Source of the DNA: Mucilaginibacter sp. Bleaf8
GTDB taxonomy: Bacteria; Bacteroidota; Bacteroidia; Sphingobacteriales; Sphingobacteriaceae
Assembly (NCBI RefSeq): GCF_018390515.1
Contig: NZ_JAHBBK010000003.1
Location: 310,001 to 374,000, forward strand
DNA length: 64,000 nt
Direction: 5' to 3'
Below, one piece after another: positions 1 through 9,201 of this stretch (positions are counted from its first letter, which is position 1; every line of letters starts with the position of its first letter). A program made the translations under genes and the position numbers. The notes under the pieces were generated by a model. That model was not told the DNA's origin. It made no database searches and worked only from the letters and a program-made list of their open reading frames with translations.

Positions 1-75
1 ATTGACAACTAAAGTAAGTGCTTTTTGTTCAGAATATTAAGACCAATCATAAATTAAAATGATTATTAGTGTTTT

Positions 76-91
76 ATACCGTAGTAGGTAT
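76..91. promoter_or_regulatory. Small inverted repeat just before the VIT gene
   Basis: ATACC-GTAGTA-GGTAT, a 5-bp inverted repeat with a 6-bp spacer, ends 8 bases before the ATG of the VIT-type transporter. It could be an operator for a metal-responsive regulator. Only position and symmetry support this; no family consensus was matched. Confidence 0.25.
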
Positions 92-99
92 TTTTGAAA

Positions 100-789
100 A
101 TGCATCGCGAACATCACGTCAACAGCTCGGAAACTATTAGGGACATTGTAATTGGCATGTCTGACGGATTGACTGTACCCTTTGCTTTGGCGGCAGGTTT
201 AAGCGGTGCCGTAAATGCTTCCGGGATCGTCGTTACCGCAGGTATGGCCGAAATCGTGGCAGGTTCAATTGCGATGGGCCTCGGCGGCTTTTTAGCCGGG
301 AAGACGGATGCCGATCATTATCGCTCAGAACTTAAACGGGAATATGATGAAGTAGAACGCTTACCTGAACAGGAAAAAGAGGAAGTTAAGCAGGTATTTG
401 CCGGATTTGGCCTGTCAAATGATCTACAGCTGCAGATCGCGAATGAAATGTCGAAAGACAAGGATAAGTGGGTAGAATTTATGATGCGCTACGAACTTGG
501 TTTAGAAAGGCCTGATCCCAAGCGGGCTAAGAAGAGTGCATTGACTATAGGGGCTTCGTACATCGTCGGCGGTATTATACCGCTGTCACCTTATGTCTTT
601 ATCAGTGACGCTACCCAAGCTTTAAGCGGATCATGCATAATAACGCTGATCGCTTTATTTATTTTCGGTTATTTCAAGAGCAAACTTACAGGGCAGCCAC
701 CTGTTAGCGGCGCGATCAAAGTGGTTGTGATAGGCGCTTTAGCTGCCGGAGCTGCGTTTTTATTAGCAAGGGCTATTAATCAACATTAA
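100..789 (+). CDS. VIT1/CCC1-family iron/manganese transporter
   Basis: Membrane transporter of the VIT1/CCC1 family, which moves Fe2+ or Mn2+ out of the cytosol. The N-terminus has the family's first helix signature (RDIVIGMSDGLTVPFALAAG), then a second helix with AGSIAMGLGGFLA and the acidic cytosolic stretch (about residues 75-110, many Glu/Asp) that binds metal in this family. Three hydrophobic segments follow (about 148-165, 173-195, 207-226), five in all, the usual number. About 229 residues is typical. An in-frame TTG lies two codons upstream, but the ATG at 100 is preferred. It is the only plus-strand gene at this end, and the genes after it run towards it. Iron or manganese as substrate is inferred from the family. 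Confidence 0.85.
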   Translation: MHREHHVNSSETIRDIVIGMSDGLTVPFALAAGLSGAVNASGIVVTAGMAEIVAGSIAMGLGGFLAGKTDADHYRSELKREYDEVERLPEQEKEEVKQVFAGFGLSNDLQLQIANEMSKDKDKWVEFMMRYELGLERPDPKRAKKSALTIGASYIVGGIIPLSPYVFISDATQALSGSCIITLIALFIFGYFKSKLTGQPPVSGAIKVVVIGALAAGAAFLLARAINQH

Positions 790-812
790 AGATCGTAAAG
801 ATCATAACCCAT

Positions 813-1148
813 TTATTGGTTTCTAGGCATATAAATAATTATGCAAGCACCGATCACAGCGATCAGGGAACCAATGACGTCCCAGCGGTCAGGCTTAAAA
901 CCATCTACTTTCCAGGCCCAAATGAGTGCCATTAATATAAAAATACCTCCATATGCGGCATAAGCCCGACCAAAGCTTACTGTTTGCCAGGTCGCGACAA
1001 CGCCATACATGGCCAGGATAAATGCGCCTATCATGCCATACCAAACTGGTTTTCCCTCTCTTAGCCATTGCCAAACGAGATAACCACCACCGATCTCGAA
1101 CAGCCCGGCAAGTACAAATACAGATACGGATCTAAGCACATTCATCAT
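813..1148 (-). CDS. YnfA/UPF0060 family small membrane protein
   Basis: A 111-residue protein that is almost wholly hydrophobic, with four predicted helices. It carries the family signature: GLFEIGGGYLVWQWLREGK near the start, GRAYAAYGGIFI in the middle and DRWDVIGSLIAVIGACIIIYMPR at the end. The family resembles small multidrug resistance transporters, but its substrate is unproven. It is the last gene of the long minus-strand run, 24 bp after the PAP2 gene, so probably co-transcribed with it. Confidence 0.88.
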   Translation of the reverse strand: MMNVLRSVSVFVLAGLFEIGGGYLVWQWLREGKPVWYGMIGAFILAMYGVVATWQTVSFGRAYAAYGGIFILMALIWAWKVDGFKPDRWDVIGSLIAVIGACIIIYMPRNQ

Positions 1149-1171
1149 CGTTAAAGGTAACTATTATATTA

Positions 1172-1792
1172 TTACAGCAATACTTGGTGCTTTTTTGCAA
1201 CCGAATTGACCAATTGAAATGCCAATAAACTCATCGCGCTACTTATGCCTATGCCACCAAACACATCGGAAAGATAATGTGCACCTAAATAGATTCTGCT
1301 AAACCCAACAAATACGGCCCAAATGTAAAATATCAAAATTGTTTTTCTACAGCCTGGAAAGGTCAAGGATAAAACGGTTGCCAGGAAAAAAGCATCGCAG
1401 GTATGTCCCGATGGGTAAGACCATCCGCCAGCCGGGCCTAATACATGAACATTCATCAGGACGTGGAAAGGTCTTTGTCTTTGAACAATAAATTTCAATA
1501 CGGTAGCTGCTGTGGCAGAGAAGACAGCGGCAGTCACTATCACCAAACACCTATATTTCAACGCCTTCTCTGTAGTGAACAGGGAAACGATAAGTGCGAT
1601 AAAACATATTCCATAGGCAATTATACCGGCTGCATTGGTAACAGTTAGCCAAAATAAGTCCCTCGTCGGGTTATGAAGGTGATTTAAAAATAAAACGATC
1701 GTTTTATCCTCATTGTAAAATAGGGTGGCAAGCACTATTGATGAGCTTACGCAGAACAGGCATAACAATCCGGCATTTTTACGAGAGATCAT
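1172..1792 (-). CDS. PAP2-family membrane phosphatase
   Basis: Integral membrane acid phosphatase of the PAP2 (type 2 phosphatidic acid phosphatase) superfamily, likely acting on a lipid phosphate or polyprenyl pyrophosphate outside the inner membrane. All three catalytic motifs are visible: KFIVQRQRP, PSGHT and SRIYLGAHYLSDVFGG, which supply the Lys/Arg phosphate clamp and the two His of the phosphoryl transfer. Six helices are expected in about 206 residues. The start is taken at the ATG at 1792, 2 bases after the EamA stop. A TTG ten codons upstream would overlap EamA. It is one of two complete PAP2 enzymes within 1.7 kb; they are clearly different in sequence. Confidence 0.85.
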   Translation of the reverse strand: MISRKNAGLLCLFCVSSSIVLATLFYNEDKTIVLFLNHLHNPTRDLFWLTVTNAAGIIAYGICFIALIVSLFTTEKALKYRCLVIVTAAVFSATAATVLKFIVQRQRPFHVLMNVHVLGPAGGWSYPSGHTCDAFFLATVLSLTFPGCRKTILIFYIWAVFVGFSRIYLGAHYLSDVFGGIGISSAMSLLAFQLVNSVAKKHQVLL

Positions 1793-1794
1793 AA

Positions 1795-2208
1795 CTAAAA
1801 TATCATTACGAAAGTTCCGCAAATAATAAGAGCCGCGCCGAGGGCGGCTTTAAGGGATACGGTTTCTTTAAGAAAGATGACCGAGAGGATAATAGTAAGC
1901 GCCACGCTCAACTTATCTACAGGAGCAACCTGAGAAACCGTTCCCATCTGCAATGCTTTGTAGTAAAAGATCCATGACAGGCCAGTTGCCAAACCTGACA
2001 GCCCGAGGAATATCCAGGTGTTTCTGGATAACTCTGCCATACCTTTAACTTCGCCGCGCGCCAATGCTATCCCCCAGGCTACAAAAAGTATCACTATCGT
2101 ACGGATAGCGGTCGCAAGGTCCGAATTAACATTCTTTACGCCGATCTTGGCAAAGATGGCAGTGAGGGAAGCAAAGAATGCTGATAATAAAGCGTATATC
2201 CACCACAT
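1795..2208 (-). CDS. Half-size EamA/DMT-family transporter
   Basis: A 137-residue protein with five hydrophobic segments, equal to one EamA repeat (MWWIYALLSAFFASLTAIFA at the start; LSVALTIILSVIFLKE and ALGAALIICGTFVM at the end). Full drug/metabolite transporters have two repeats; this single-repeat form is a known group of about 140 residues that probably works as a dimer. The substrate is unknown. It lies between the two PAP2 genes with 1- and 2-base gaps, so the three are surely one transcript. Confidence 0.85.
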   Translation of the reverse strand: MWWIYALLSAFFASLTAIFAKIGVKNVNSDLATAIRTIVILFVAWGIALARGEVKGMAELSRNTWIFLGLSGLATGLSWIFYYKALQMGTVSQVAPVDKLSVALTIILSVIFLKETVSLKAALGAALIICGTFVMIF

Positions 2209-2209
2209 T

Positions 2210-2827
2210 TTAATTGATCTTTTTATGTTTACTTAACCATTTATTAGCCTTATAGGTAATGTATGCTGAGGCCGATCCCAATAAAGCACCGCCCAGCACA
2301 TCACTGGGATAATGAACGCCGAGATACATACGCGAATAGCCCACCGCTGCTGCATAACCATAGGCAGGGACAATTACATACCATTTAGGAAAAGACAGGC
2401 TCAATGTCGTAGCCGTAGAAAAGGCAACTGTGGTATGGCCAGACGGCATGCTATAATCCGACGGGAACTGTTTGGCAAAAATCACGTCGCTGTGGTTAAC
2501 AAATGGCCGGTCACGATGTATTACAGCCTTGAGCGTAGTGCTCAATATCGCCGAACCGGCCAGGGCTCCCAGCGCTACGTAAGATTGCTCTTTCAGATTT
2601 TTATCATGACCGATCTGCCCCGCGACAAACAGAGTTACAGGGGTAGCAATTGCGATGGGTAGCGCACTATTGGTTACTGCGCGCCACGTGGCGTCTGGTC
2701 CTGGGTTTACCGGGCCATTAATGCTTTCCAGTAAACGAAGGTCAAGACTTTGCGCACGGGCACAACTTACCGATAGTAATAACAAAAGAGAAAGCCATAT
2801 CCTATTTAAAAACAGTATTTTTATCAT
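2210..2827 (-). CDS. Second PAP2-family phosphatase, with signal peptide
   Basis: A 205-residue PAP2 superfamily phosphatase. A signal peptide ends near ALLLLSVSCARA; the catalytic motifs KAVIHRDRPF, MPSGHT and SRMYLGVHYPSDVLGGALLG follow in order. The form with an N-terminal signal and a first motif near residue 105 is common in Bacteroidota, where these enzymes are thought to work on lipid A, undecaprenyl pyrophosphate or related lipids. The substrate cannot be read from sequence. It starts 11 bases after the RND pump gene stops and continues its operon. Confidence 0.87.
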   Translation of the reverse strand: MIKILFLNRIWLSLLLLLSVSCARAQSLDLRLLESINGPVNPGPDATWRAVTNSALPIAIATPVTLFVAGQIGHDKNLKEQSYVALGALAGSAILSTTLKAVIHRDRPFVNHSDVIFAKQFPSDYSMPSGHTTVAFSTATTLSLSFPKWYVIVPAYGYAAAVGYSRMYLGVHYPSDVLGGALLGSASAYITYKANKWLSKHKKIN

Positions 2828-2838
2828 GTCGGGTGATT

Positions 2839-5800
2839 TTAAATTTTATTGGTTTTTAGATGCTTTCGGTAGCCAAGCCTGATCAGGGAAGGAAATACAA
2901 AAAGCAATAAAGGCAGCGCTGCTAAAAAACCACCAATAACGGCAACTGCTAACGGCTGCTGCATCTGAGCACCTAAGCCAATACCCAGGGCCAACGGCAT
3001 CAACGCCAGAATGGCACCGATGGCAGTCATTAACTTAGGGCGGATACGCAAGCTTATCGCGTAATTGATGGACGTATCTACGTCGCCAGAATCTGACAGG
3101 TTGAACCGGAATTGGTTAAGCGTAAAAATGGCGTTCTCGGCGATAATACCGACGATCATGATTATCCCAGTATAGCTGCTTACATTTAACGGAATATTGA
3201 CCAGGTAGAGGGCCAAAATGCTGCCGCATATTCCAAGAACCGAGATCAGGATGACAAGACCGGCCAGGAACCAATCTCTGAATAGAAATAGTAATACCGC
3301 AAACACCAATACCACGGCAAGTCCAAGGATCAGCAGTAGTTCATTGAAAGATCGCTGCTGTTCCGAATATGCGCCGCCGTAGCTGATAAAATAACCTTTA
3401 GGCAAATTCAATCCGGCTGAGAGTTTTTGTTGTATCTCTTTGATCGCACTGCCAAGATCGCGGCCGTCCAACCGGGCTGTTAAAATAATGTTGGATTTAA
3501 GATCTTCGCGCGTTTGCTGCACCTCGCCGGGCAAGACATTGACCGTGCAGAAAAAAGACAATGGCCGTGTTTGTCCGTTTGGCAAAAAGATAAGCTGCTT
3601 TTTGAGGTGTTCAAGGTCATTGTCCTTAAAATTGGTAAAGCGCAGTAATATCTTGCGCATCTGCTGCCCGTCCTGCAAATCGCCGATCTGTATACCCCCT
3701 GTCAGCGCAGCCTGTGAGGCCGAGGGCTCCGCAATGGCAGCGTTCATGCCCAACGGTACGCCCCCGGTATATGCCGATAATTGCATCTGGAAATCGGTCA
3801 GGGAAATTTTGAACAGGTCCAGTTTGTCCTGATCAGGAACGAATTCCAGCGAGGGGCCGGCAGGGATCAAGCCATCGTCAAGGTCGGCCACACCGCTGAT
3901 CTTTTGCAAAATACCAGTCGCTCGTTTATCCAGTTCCTGAAGTTTGGTATAGTCATCACCGAATATCTTGATCTCGATCGGTGCAGGTGTGCTCATCAGG
4001 TCGCCAAGCAGGTCGGAAATACGCTGGCCGAAAGAGATGTGCATCAGCGGCACATGTGCAGCTATTTTATCCCGGAGCTCGCTGATCACTTCGTCTGTAG
4101 TTTTATTTCTATCTTTTTTAAGCTGAATAGAATAGTCGCCAAAGTTAGGCTGCGTAGTTTTAAAGGCCATCTTAACACCTGTACGACGGGAATAGGTTTC
4201 CACTTCGGGCTGTGCCGTAACGATCTTTTCCATCTGCCGGCATAGCCGGTCTGTTTCTTCTAATGAAGTGCCTGCGGGCGAAAAATAGTCCAGTACGATA
4301 GTTCCTTCATCCAGGTTCGGTAAAAAACCAGTTTCCAGTTTAGCGGATGCGATGTAGGCAGACAGGCCCAGTAACGCAATAAACAACAGCGCAAATACTG
4401 GTTTTTTAAAGGTGCGTGTTAGCCAGGAAAGCTTATCGTTCGTGAAGTCGTTATGTTGATGTTCACTGCCTTTATGCGGCCGGTAACCTACCACCAGGTG
4501 CAAGACCGGCAGAAGAAGCCAGGTAACCAGGAACGAGCATACCAAAGTGATCTGCATGGTATCAGATAGTTCTTTAAAAAAGCTACCTGCCAGTCCGCTC
4601 ATCAGCCTGAACGGGAAGAAGATGACGATGGTTGCAAGTGAGGAACCGATCATAGCGGGGAACAAGGCCTTGATCGCATCTATCACCACATCAAAAATAT
4701 TTTTTTCGGGATATTCTTCATGTTCCCGATGTATCTGTTCAATGATGACGATGGCATCATCGATGATCAGTCCCACCGAGGCAGCGATAGCTCCAAGCGA
4801 CATAATGTTAATGGTGATACCGGCCAGGTAAAGTACCGTGATGGTAAAGCCCAGCGTAACAGGTATGGATAGCATCACCGCCAAACTTGACCTCCAGGAT
4901 CTCAAAAAGAAGATCATGACGATAACGGCAAGGATCAATCCTTCGTAGATCGTTTTGATCACGCTGTGAATACTATCGCCTACAAAAGCGCTTTGGTCGT
5001 AATATGGCGTAAGTTCATAATCGTCGGGTAAAGCTTTACGTACTTCGTCGGCTTTTGCAGCCGCATCTTTTGCAAAGTCAATAAGGTTTACTCCGGGCTG
5101 CTTAACCAAGTCTATCTGAATGGCGTTCTTTCCGTTAGCGTTGACAATAACAAATTCCTGTTGCTCCTGCACATCTACAGTGGCAAAATCGCGAAGTTTG
5201 ATCAGTCTTGCGCCATCATTACGAATGGTCAGGTTAGAAAGGCCGTCTACATCCATTACACGAGTATCCGTGAGGGTTAGGTACATCCGGTTAAAATCAG
5301 CCAGGTTACCATTGGAAAGGACGTAGTTATTGTTGGCAAATGCTGTTTTAACTTCAGATGGTGTGACACCCAATGCAGACATTTTAACGGCATCGGGTAT
5401 GATGACGAACTCTTTGGAACGTCCGCCTCTTGTCACCACATTAGCGATGCCTTTGATCCTTGAAAATATGGGCCGCAATGTAAGGTAGGCCTGGTCTTTT
5501 AAAGCGACTTGCCCATGGGATTTGCTGGATAGCGTATAGCCATATACGGGGAAAAGCGATTGGTTCATCGCTTCGATGGACATGTTGATGCCAGGCGGCA
5601 AAAAGTTTTTGATCTCATTCACCCGGCTCTCCATCTGTGTTTTTTGTGCGTAAGTATCCAGGCCCCAGTCAAAATAAACATCTATGGTTACGCTGCCCCG
5701 GCTGGTACTGCTTTTTACAATAGTTACACCCCGAACTTTTTTAACCGCGCTCTCTAAGGGTTTGGTCACCGTCAGCATCATCCGGTCAATGGGTAATTGA

Positions 5801-5958
5801 CCTGCCTCGGCAATGATGGACACACGCGGGAACAGCACCTCGGGAAAGAGGTTGGTTTGCATATGCGTATAGCAATAGATGCCCGCAGCCAATAATATGG
5901 CACCCACGAATAAGATAGGGCGGGAAAACTGCCGGAAATAATTTTTCTTTTCTGTCAT
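2839..5958 (-). CDS. RND-family efflux permease
   Basis: Inner-membrane proton-driven pump of the resistance-nodulation-division superfamily, 1039 residues, the usual length. There is one helix near residues 13-30, a large periplasmic loop, helices 2-6 (about 335-500), a second loop, and helices 7-12 (about 870-1030). The fourth-helix motif is GLIIDDAIVIIEQ, in which two adjacent Asp carry protons. This is closer to hydrophobe/drug-type pumps than to the DGAVVMVEN form of CzcA metal pumps. The adaptor and TolC genes lie directly upstream, so it is the engine of a tripartite pump. The substrate is not readable. Confidence 0.9.
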   Translation of the reverse strand: MTEKKNYFRQFSRPILFVGAILLAAGIYCYTHMQTNLFPEVLFPRVSIIAEAGQLPIDRMMLTVTKPLESAVKKVRGVTIVKSSTSRGSVTIDVYFDWGLDTYAQKTQMESRVNEIKNFLPPGINMSIEAMNQSLFPVYGYTLSSKSHGQVALKDQAYLTLRPIFSRIKGIANVVTRGGRSKEFVIIPDAVKMSALGVTPSEVKTAFANNNYVLSNGNLADFNRMYLTLTDTRVMDVDGLSNLTIRNDGARLIKLRDFATVDVQEQQEFVIVNANGKNAIQIDLVKQPGVNLIDFAKDAAAKADEVRKALPDDYELTPYYDQSAFVGDSIHSVIKTIYEGLILAVIVMIFFLRSWRSSLAVMLSIPVTLGFTITVLYLAGITINIMSLGAIAASVGLIIDDAIVIIEQIHREHEEYPEKNIFDVVIDAIKALFPAMIGSSLATIVIFFPFRLMSGLAGSFFKELSDTMQITLVCSFLVTWLLLPVLHLVVGYRPHKGSEHQHNDFTNDKLSWLTRTFKKPVFALLFIALLGLSAYIASAKLETGFLPNLDEGTIVLDYFSPAGTSLEETDRLCRQMEKIVTAQPEVETYSRRTGVKMAFKTTQPNFGDYSIQLKKDRNKTTDEVISELRDKIAAHVPLMHISFGQRISDLLGDLMSTPAPIEIKIFGDDYTKLQELDKRATGILQKISGVADLDDGLIPAGPSLEFVPDQDKLDLFKISLTDFQMQLSAYTGGVPLGMNAAIAEPSASQAALTGGIQIGDLQDGQQMRKILLRFTNFKDNDLEHLKKQLIFLPNGQTRPLSFFCTVNVLPGEVQQTREDLKSNIILTARLDGRDLGSAIKEIQQKLSAGLNLPKGYFISYGGAYSEQQRSFNELLLILGLAVVLVFAVLLFLFRDWFLAGLVILISVLGICGSILALYLVNIPLNVSSYTGIIMIVGIIAENAIFTLNQFRFNLSDSGDVDTSINYAISLRIRPKLMTAIGAILALMPLALGIGLGAQMQQPLAVAVIGGFLAALPLLLFVFPSLIRLGYRKHLKTNKI

Positions 5959-5964
5959 GTCCGG

Positions 5965-6885
5965 TTATTTAGTAACAGTTACCAAGGCAGTGTCGGCTAA
6001 ACCATAATTACCAGTGATCAGGATCTTATCACCTTTTTGAAATGTGGGAGAAAGGATCTCAATAGACGCATTATTCTTACTGCCGGTCTTTATCGGGACT
6101 TTTACTGCTGTGCTGTCATTAACCAATTTCATTACCCAAAAATTTTTCAGTAGCTCGTCGCTAACCACGCATGACTTGGGAAGTATTTGCTGGTTTCCCG
6201 GTGCAGAGCGATCAAAGGAAACCTTCGCCAGCAAATTTTCGGGCAAGAATAGATCCTGATCGGGCCGGGCAAGCAAAACTTGTGTTTGTTCGGTCGCGTT
6301 CATGGTAGCCAGTGGCGTGGTAATGGTAGCTTTATATACCGTGTTATCGGGAAGGGTGATCAAACATTTCTTGCCCGGTTTAACCAGATTTGCATATTCA
6401 TAAGGGACGTTGACCTGGAAAGCCAGATCATTACTGGCGGCGATCGTGCAAAGCTGGGTACCCTCCAGTACGTACTCCCCGGTTTGCTGCTTATCAAATG
6501 TGGTAATGATACCCGAAGCCGGCGCAGTGACGGTGATCAGTCCGAAGTTTTTTAGTGATGGGTCTACTTTTTTAATATCCGAACCCAATGCTTTACGCTC
6601 CTTAGATTCCAATAAATAAAGCGGCTGCCCTTTCCGCACATGATCGCCTAACTTAACATAGACACTGGTAATAAATGCTGCGATGGAGGAGGTAACCATG
6701 TTTCTTTTAAGGTAAACCGAAGTGCCGGAAAGCACCAGGTCATCACTGATGGTACCAACCCCGATCCGGGTTATCTGAACAGCGGTTTTTGGCCTGGCTT
6801 CGTTAGCCGGAGCAGTGTTATTGCTGTGGCAGGCGGCGAGTGCCAGCAAAAGGCTTAAAAGAATGATGTAATTTTTCATAAGCAT
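5965..6885 (-). CDS. RND efflux periplasmic adaptor (membrane fusion) lipoprotein
   Basis: Adaptor linking the RND pump to TolC. The start shows a lipoprotein signal (LLLALAACHS, lipobox Cys near residue 19), then the barrel-sandwich/lipoyl half (about 55-135, short hairpin KQTGEYVLEGTQLC) and beta-barrel and membrane-proximal domains to residue 306. The hairpin is short compared with AcrA. The start is taken at the ATG at 6885, which overlaps the TolC stop as TAATG; another ATG lies two codons on. Six bases separate its stop from the permease start. Confidence 0.87.
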   Translation of the reverse strand: MLMKNYIILLSLLLALAACHSNNTAPANEARPKTAVQITRIGVGTISDDLVLSGTSVYLKRNMVTSSIAAFITSVYVKLGDHVRKGQPLYLLESKERKALGSDIKKVDPSLKNFGLITVTAPASGIITTFDKQQTGEYVLEGTQLCTIAASNDLAFQVNVPYEYANLVKPGKKCLITLPDNTVYKATITTPLATMNATEQTQVLLARPDQDLFLPENLLAKVSFDRSAPGNQQILPKSCVVSDELLKNFWVMKLVNDSTAVKVPIKTGSKNNASIEILSPTFQKGDKILITGNYGLADTALVTVTK

Positions 6886-8174
6886 TACCAATTCCAGTAA
6901 TTATAGGCGTTGATCAATAAGTTTCGGTTGGTTTCCAGTTGCAGCAGGTCACGCTGTGCTGTTGTGCGGTTCTTCAGAACATTAATAAAATCGATCACCG
7001 ACAGCTGGGCCTGGATGATCTGTGTGCGGTAGCTACTTAGAAGAGACTCGTAATCGCTCAGCTGTTTTTGCTGGTTTTTTACCCTGCCATCGTAGGACAT
7101 CAGTTCATCCAGCGCCTGCTTTTTACGAAGATCATTTTGCAGTTGCGCGGTACTTTTATTAAAAGCGACGGATCGCAGCTGTAGCGTCGTTTTACGACGG
7201 CTGATCTCTTTCTGATGTCCATCCAGGATGCTCCATGTCAGGCTTAAACCTGCGGCCAGCCCGAAACGATCATAAACATTATTGAAATGTGTGGCATTAA
7301 GCCCCGTATTGCCAAAAACACTTATTTGCGGCCGGTATTTGGTTTCAAAAGCATTTTGGGTCGCAACCAGACCAAGGCTATCCAGCCTGAATTTTTCCAG
7401 GTATGCGGATCGGTCAACCGGTGTTTTTAATTTTAGTTCCAACGCGGCCAATTCCACCTCCGTTGTATCACGGCTGCCGCTCATGATCCTCAATTCCAGC
7501 AGGTTCTTGTGATAAGCTGCCTGATAGGTCAGTAAAATATTCTGGTTGTTTTCGTATTCGATATTTAATAAGATCAGGTCGGAGTTTTTAAGCAAACTGG
7601 CATTCACAAGTTTTTTGACGATCAGCCGCTGCTGGTCTATGATCTTCATATTGGCGGTGGAATTACTTACCTGCTTTTTATCGAGCAGGCATAAAATGTA
7701 TTGATCAGTAATGGCCTTTTCCAGATCGTGCCTGGTTAACTTTACAGTGTTTTGATCGATCTGTGCGTTAACCAGCGACTGCGCTGCCAAAATATCGGCC
7801 CGCCGGCCTGCAAACAAAGGTTGGTTCGCCACCAGTAATCCTTGTAAGCTTCCGCCATTGGTTGTACCAAGGTCGTATCCGTAATAATTGGTAGCGCCGC
7901 TGGAATTAATATCAAAGCCCTTGTGTCCGGCATCGGTAACATATACCGGGGCGAAGAGATAATTAGCATTAAGGCTCAGTTGTAATTTGGTGGTTAATGC
8001 GCGTATCCGTTCTGCTTCTGCCTGATTGACCACTTGCTGATTCCTGGCATTATTGAGCAGTGGGCTATTGGTATAACTCAGCTCAAGGAAATCATCCAAC
8101 TTTGACTGCGCCTTTAGTGATCCTGAGAAAAGGCACATTAGTATAAAAAAGATGAATAGGTATCTCATAGTCAT
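6885..8174 (-). CDS. TolC-family outer membrane efflux protein
   Basis: Outer-membrane channel of the tripartite pump. After a signal peptide (about residues 1-22, ending SGSLKAQS) come the two long helical repeats of the outer membrane efflux protein family. The first starts FLELSYTNSPLLNNARNQQ and the second RLDSLGLVATQNAFETKYRP, a typical internal duplication. It has 429 residues, usual for the family. It begins at an ATG overlapping the stop of the propeller gene (TAATG), and its own stop overlaps the adaptor start the same way, which argues for translational coupling. Confidence 0.9.
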   Translation of the reverse strand: MTMRYLFIFFILMCLFSGSLKAQSKLDDFLELSYTNSPLLNNARNQQVVNQAEAERIRALTTKLQLSLNANYLFAPVYVTDAGHKGFDINSSGATNYYGYDLGTTNGGSLQGLLVANQPLFAGRRADILAAQSLVNAQIDQNTVKLTRHDLEKAITDQYILCLLDKKQVSNSTANMKIIDQQRLIVKKLVNASLLKNSDLILLNIEYENNQNILLTYQAAYHKNLLELRIMSGSRDTTEVELAALELKLKTPVDRSAYLEKFRLDSLGLVATQNAFETKYRPQISVFGNTGLNATHFNNVYDRFGLAAGLSLTWSILDGHQKEISRRKTTLQLRSVAFNKSTAQLQNDLRKKQALDELMSYDGRVKNQQKQLSDYESLLSSYRTQIIQAQLSVIDFINVLKNRTTAQRDLLQLETNRNLLINAYNYWNW

Positions 8175-9145
8175 TACATCGGTTGGTAGATCCGGATCGC
8201 GGCAGGTTGATCGCTCGTCTGAGGCTCTGCGAGCACATAGCGATTGATCTGGGGGATGAATAATGACGTACCTGCACCAACCCGCGTTGTTAACTGGCCA
8301 ATGCTGGCCAAGCGTTGTTTATCAACCCCAATGATATCTATAAACCCTTCGCCACAAGACACATAAAGCTGTTGACGCTTTGGGTCAAGATAAATGCCAT
8401 CCACATCTTTATGTATGGATATTGAGCCTGCTTGCTTTTCGCTTGAAACATCGTATACAACCAAACGACCACCAGCACATCCTATATAGAGTAGCTGGTG
8501 TTCGCGGTCAAGCACCATAGGCACATTGTCGTTTAATGGGGATACCTTCCATTTGGCAATGATCTTCGACGTTTTGCGGTCGATCACCTGCACCATCCCT
8601 TTACCCGGTACATTAACATAGATGCACTGGGCGGTCAATTCAAACTGTTTGGGGAAGCCCGCCAGCGGGATCTGTCCAATGATCGTTTGCTGCCGCAGGT
8701 CGATAATTCCGATAGCGCCGAAAGTATCGCCAACACCTACAAAAAGCTGATGTGTTTGGGCATCATACCTTAAATTATTGCATTTTTCCCGGAAAGTATA
8801 AGTTTTAACGGTTTGAAAGTTATGGCTGTCAACAGCGCTAACCTTACCATCTTTACCCGTTGCTACATAAAGCAACCCTGTTTCATGATCGAAAAAGCAC
8901 CACTTGGGTTCATTAAAGCCAGACAGGCTTTTGATCAATTTACCCTTTTGCAGATCGATCACTTCCACTGAATGATCGTCCTGAGCTGAAAGAAAAAGGC
9001 GATGACCACCAATATCATAAGCCATCAGGTCAAAGCTTCCTTTAACGGCTGGAAGGGTTATCGTACGGACTAATTTGAGCTTTTCCTGTGCATTTGCTGC
9101 ACCTGTTAATAATAAAAATGATAGCAGTAAACCATATCTTTTCAT
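8174..9145 (-). CDS. YncE-like beta-propeller protein
   Basis: A secreted 323-residue protein. A signal peptide (about 1-20, ending GAANAQ) is followed by seven-bladed propeller repeats of the YncE/YVTN type: blade cores such as HSVEVIDLQKGKLIKSL, GLLYVATGKDGKVSAVD, GAIGIIDLRQQTIIGQI and QVIDRKTSKIIAKWKV. Such proteins bind partners or cofactors rather than having one known reaction. It sits between the two-component genes and the TolC gene, so it may be an accessory or sensor of the efflux system; this is inferred from position only. Confidence 0.83.
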   Translation of the reverse strand: MKRYGLLLSFLLLTGAANAQEKLKLVRTITLPAVKGSFDLMAYDIGGHRLFLSAQDDHSVEVIDLQKGKLIKSLSGFNEPKWCFFDHETGLLYVATGKDGKVSAVDSHNFQTVKTYTFREKCNNLRYDAQTHQLFVGVGDTFGAIGIIDLRQQTIIGQIPLAGFPKQFELTAQCIYVNVPGKGMVQVIDRKTSKIIAKWKVSPLNDNVPMVLDREHQLLYIGCAGGRLVVYDVSSEKQAGSISIHKDVDGIYLDPKRQQLYVSCGEGFIDIIGVDKQRLASIGQLTTRVGAGTSLFIPQINRYVLAEPQTSDQPAAIRIYQPM

Positions 9146-9201
9146 AATGTCGCTTTAACCAGATCAAATGTGGCCGGACATTCTGAAAAATTTCTGAAAT
9201 G

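Noticed and set aside
2839..5958. Heavy-metal (CzcA-type) efflux pump
   Set aside because: The fourth helix has IDDAIVIIE rather than the DGAVVMVEN of metal pumps, and no metal-binding His-rich adaptor is present.
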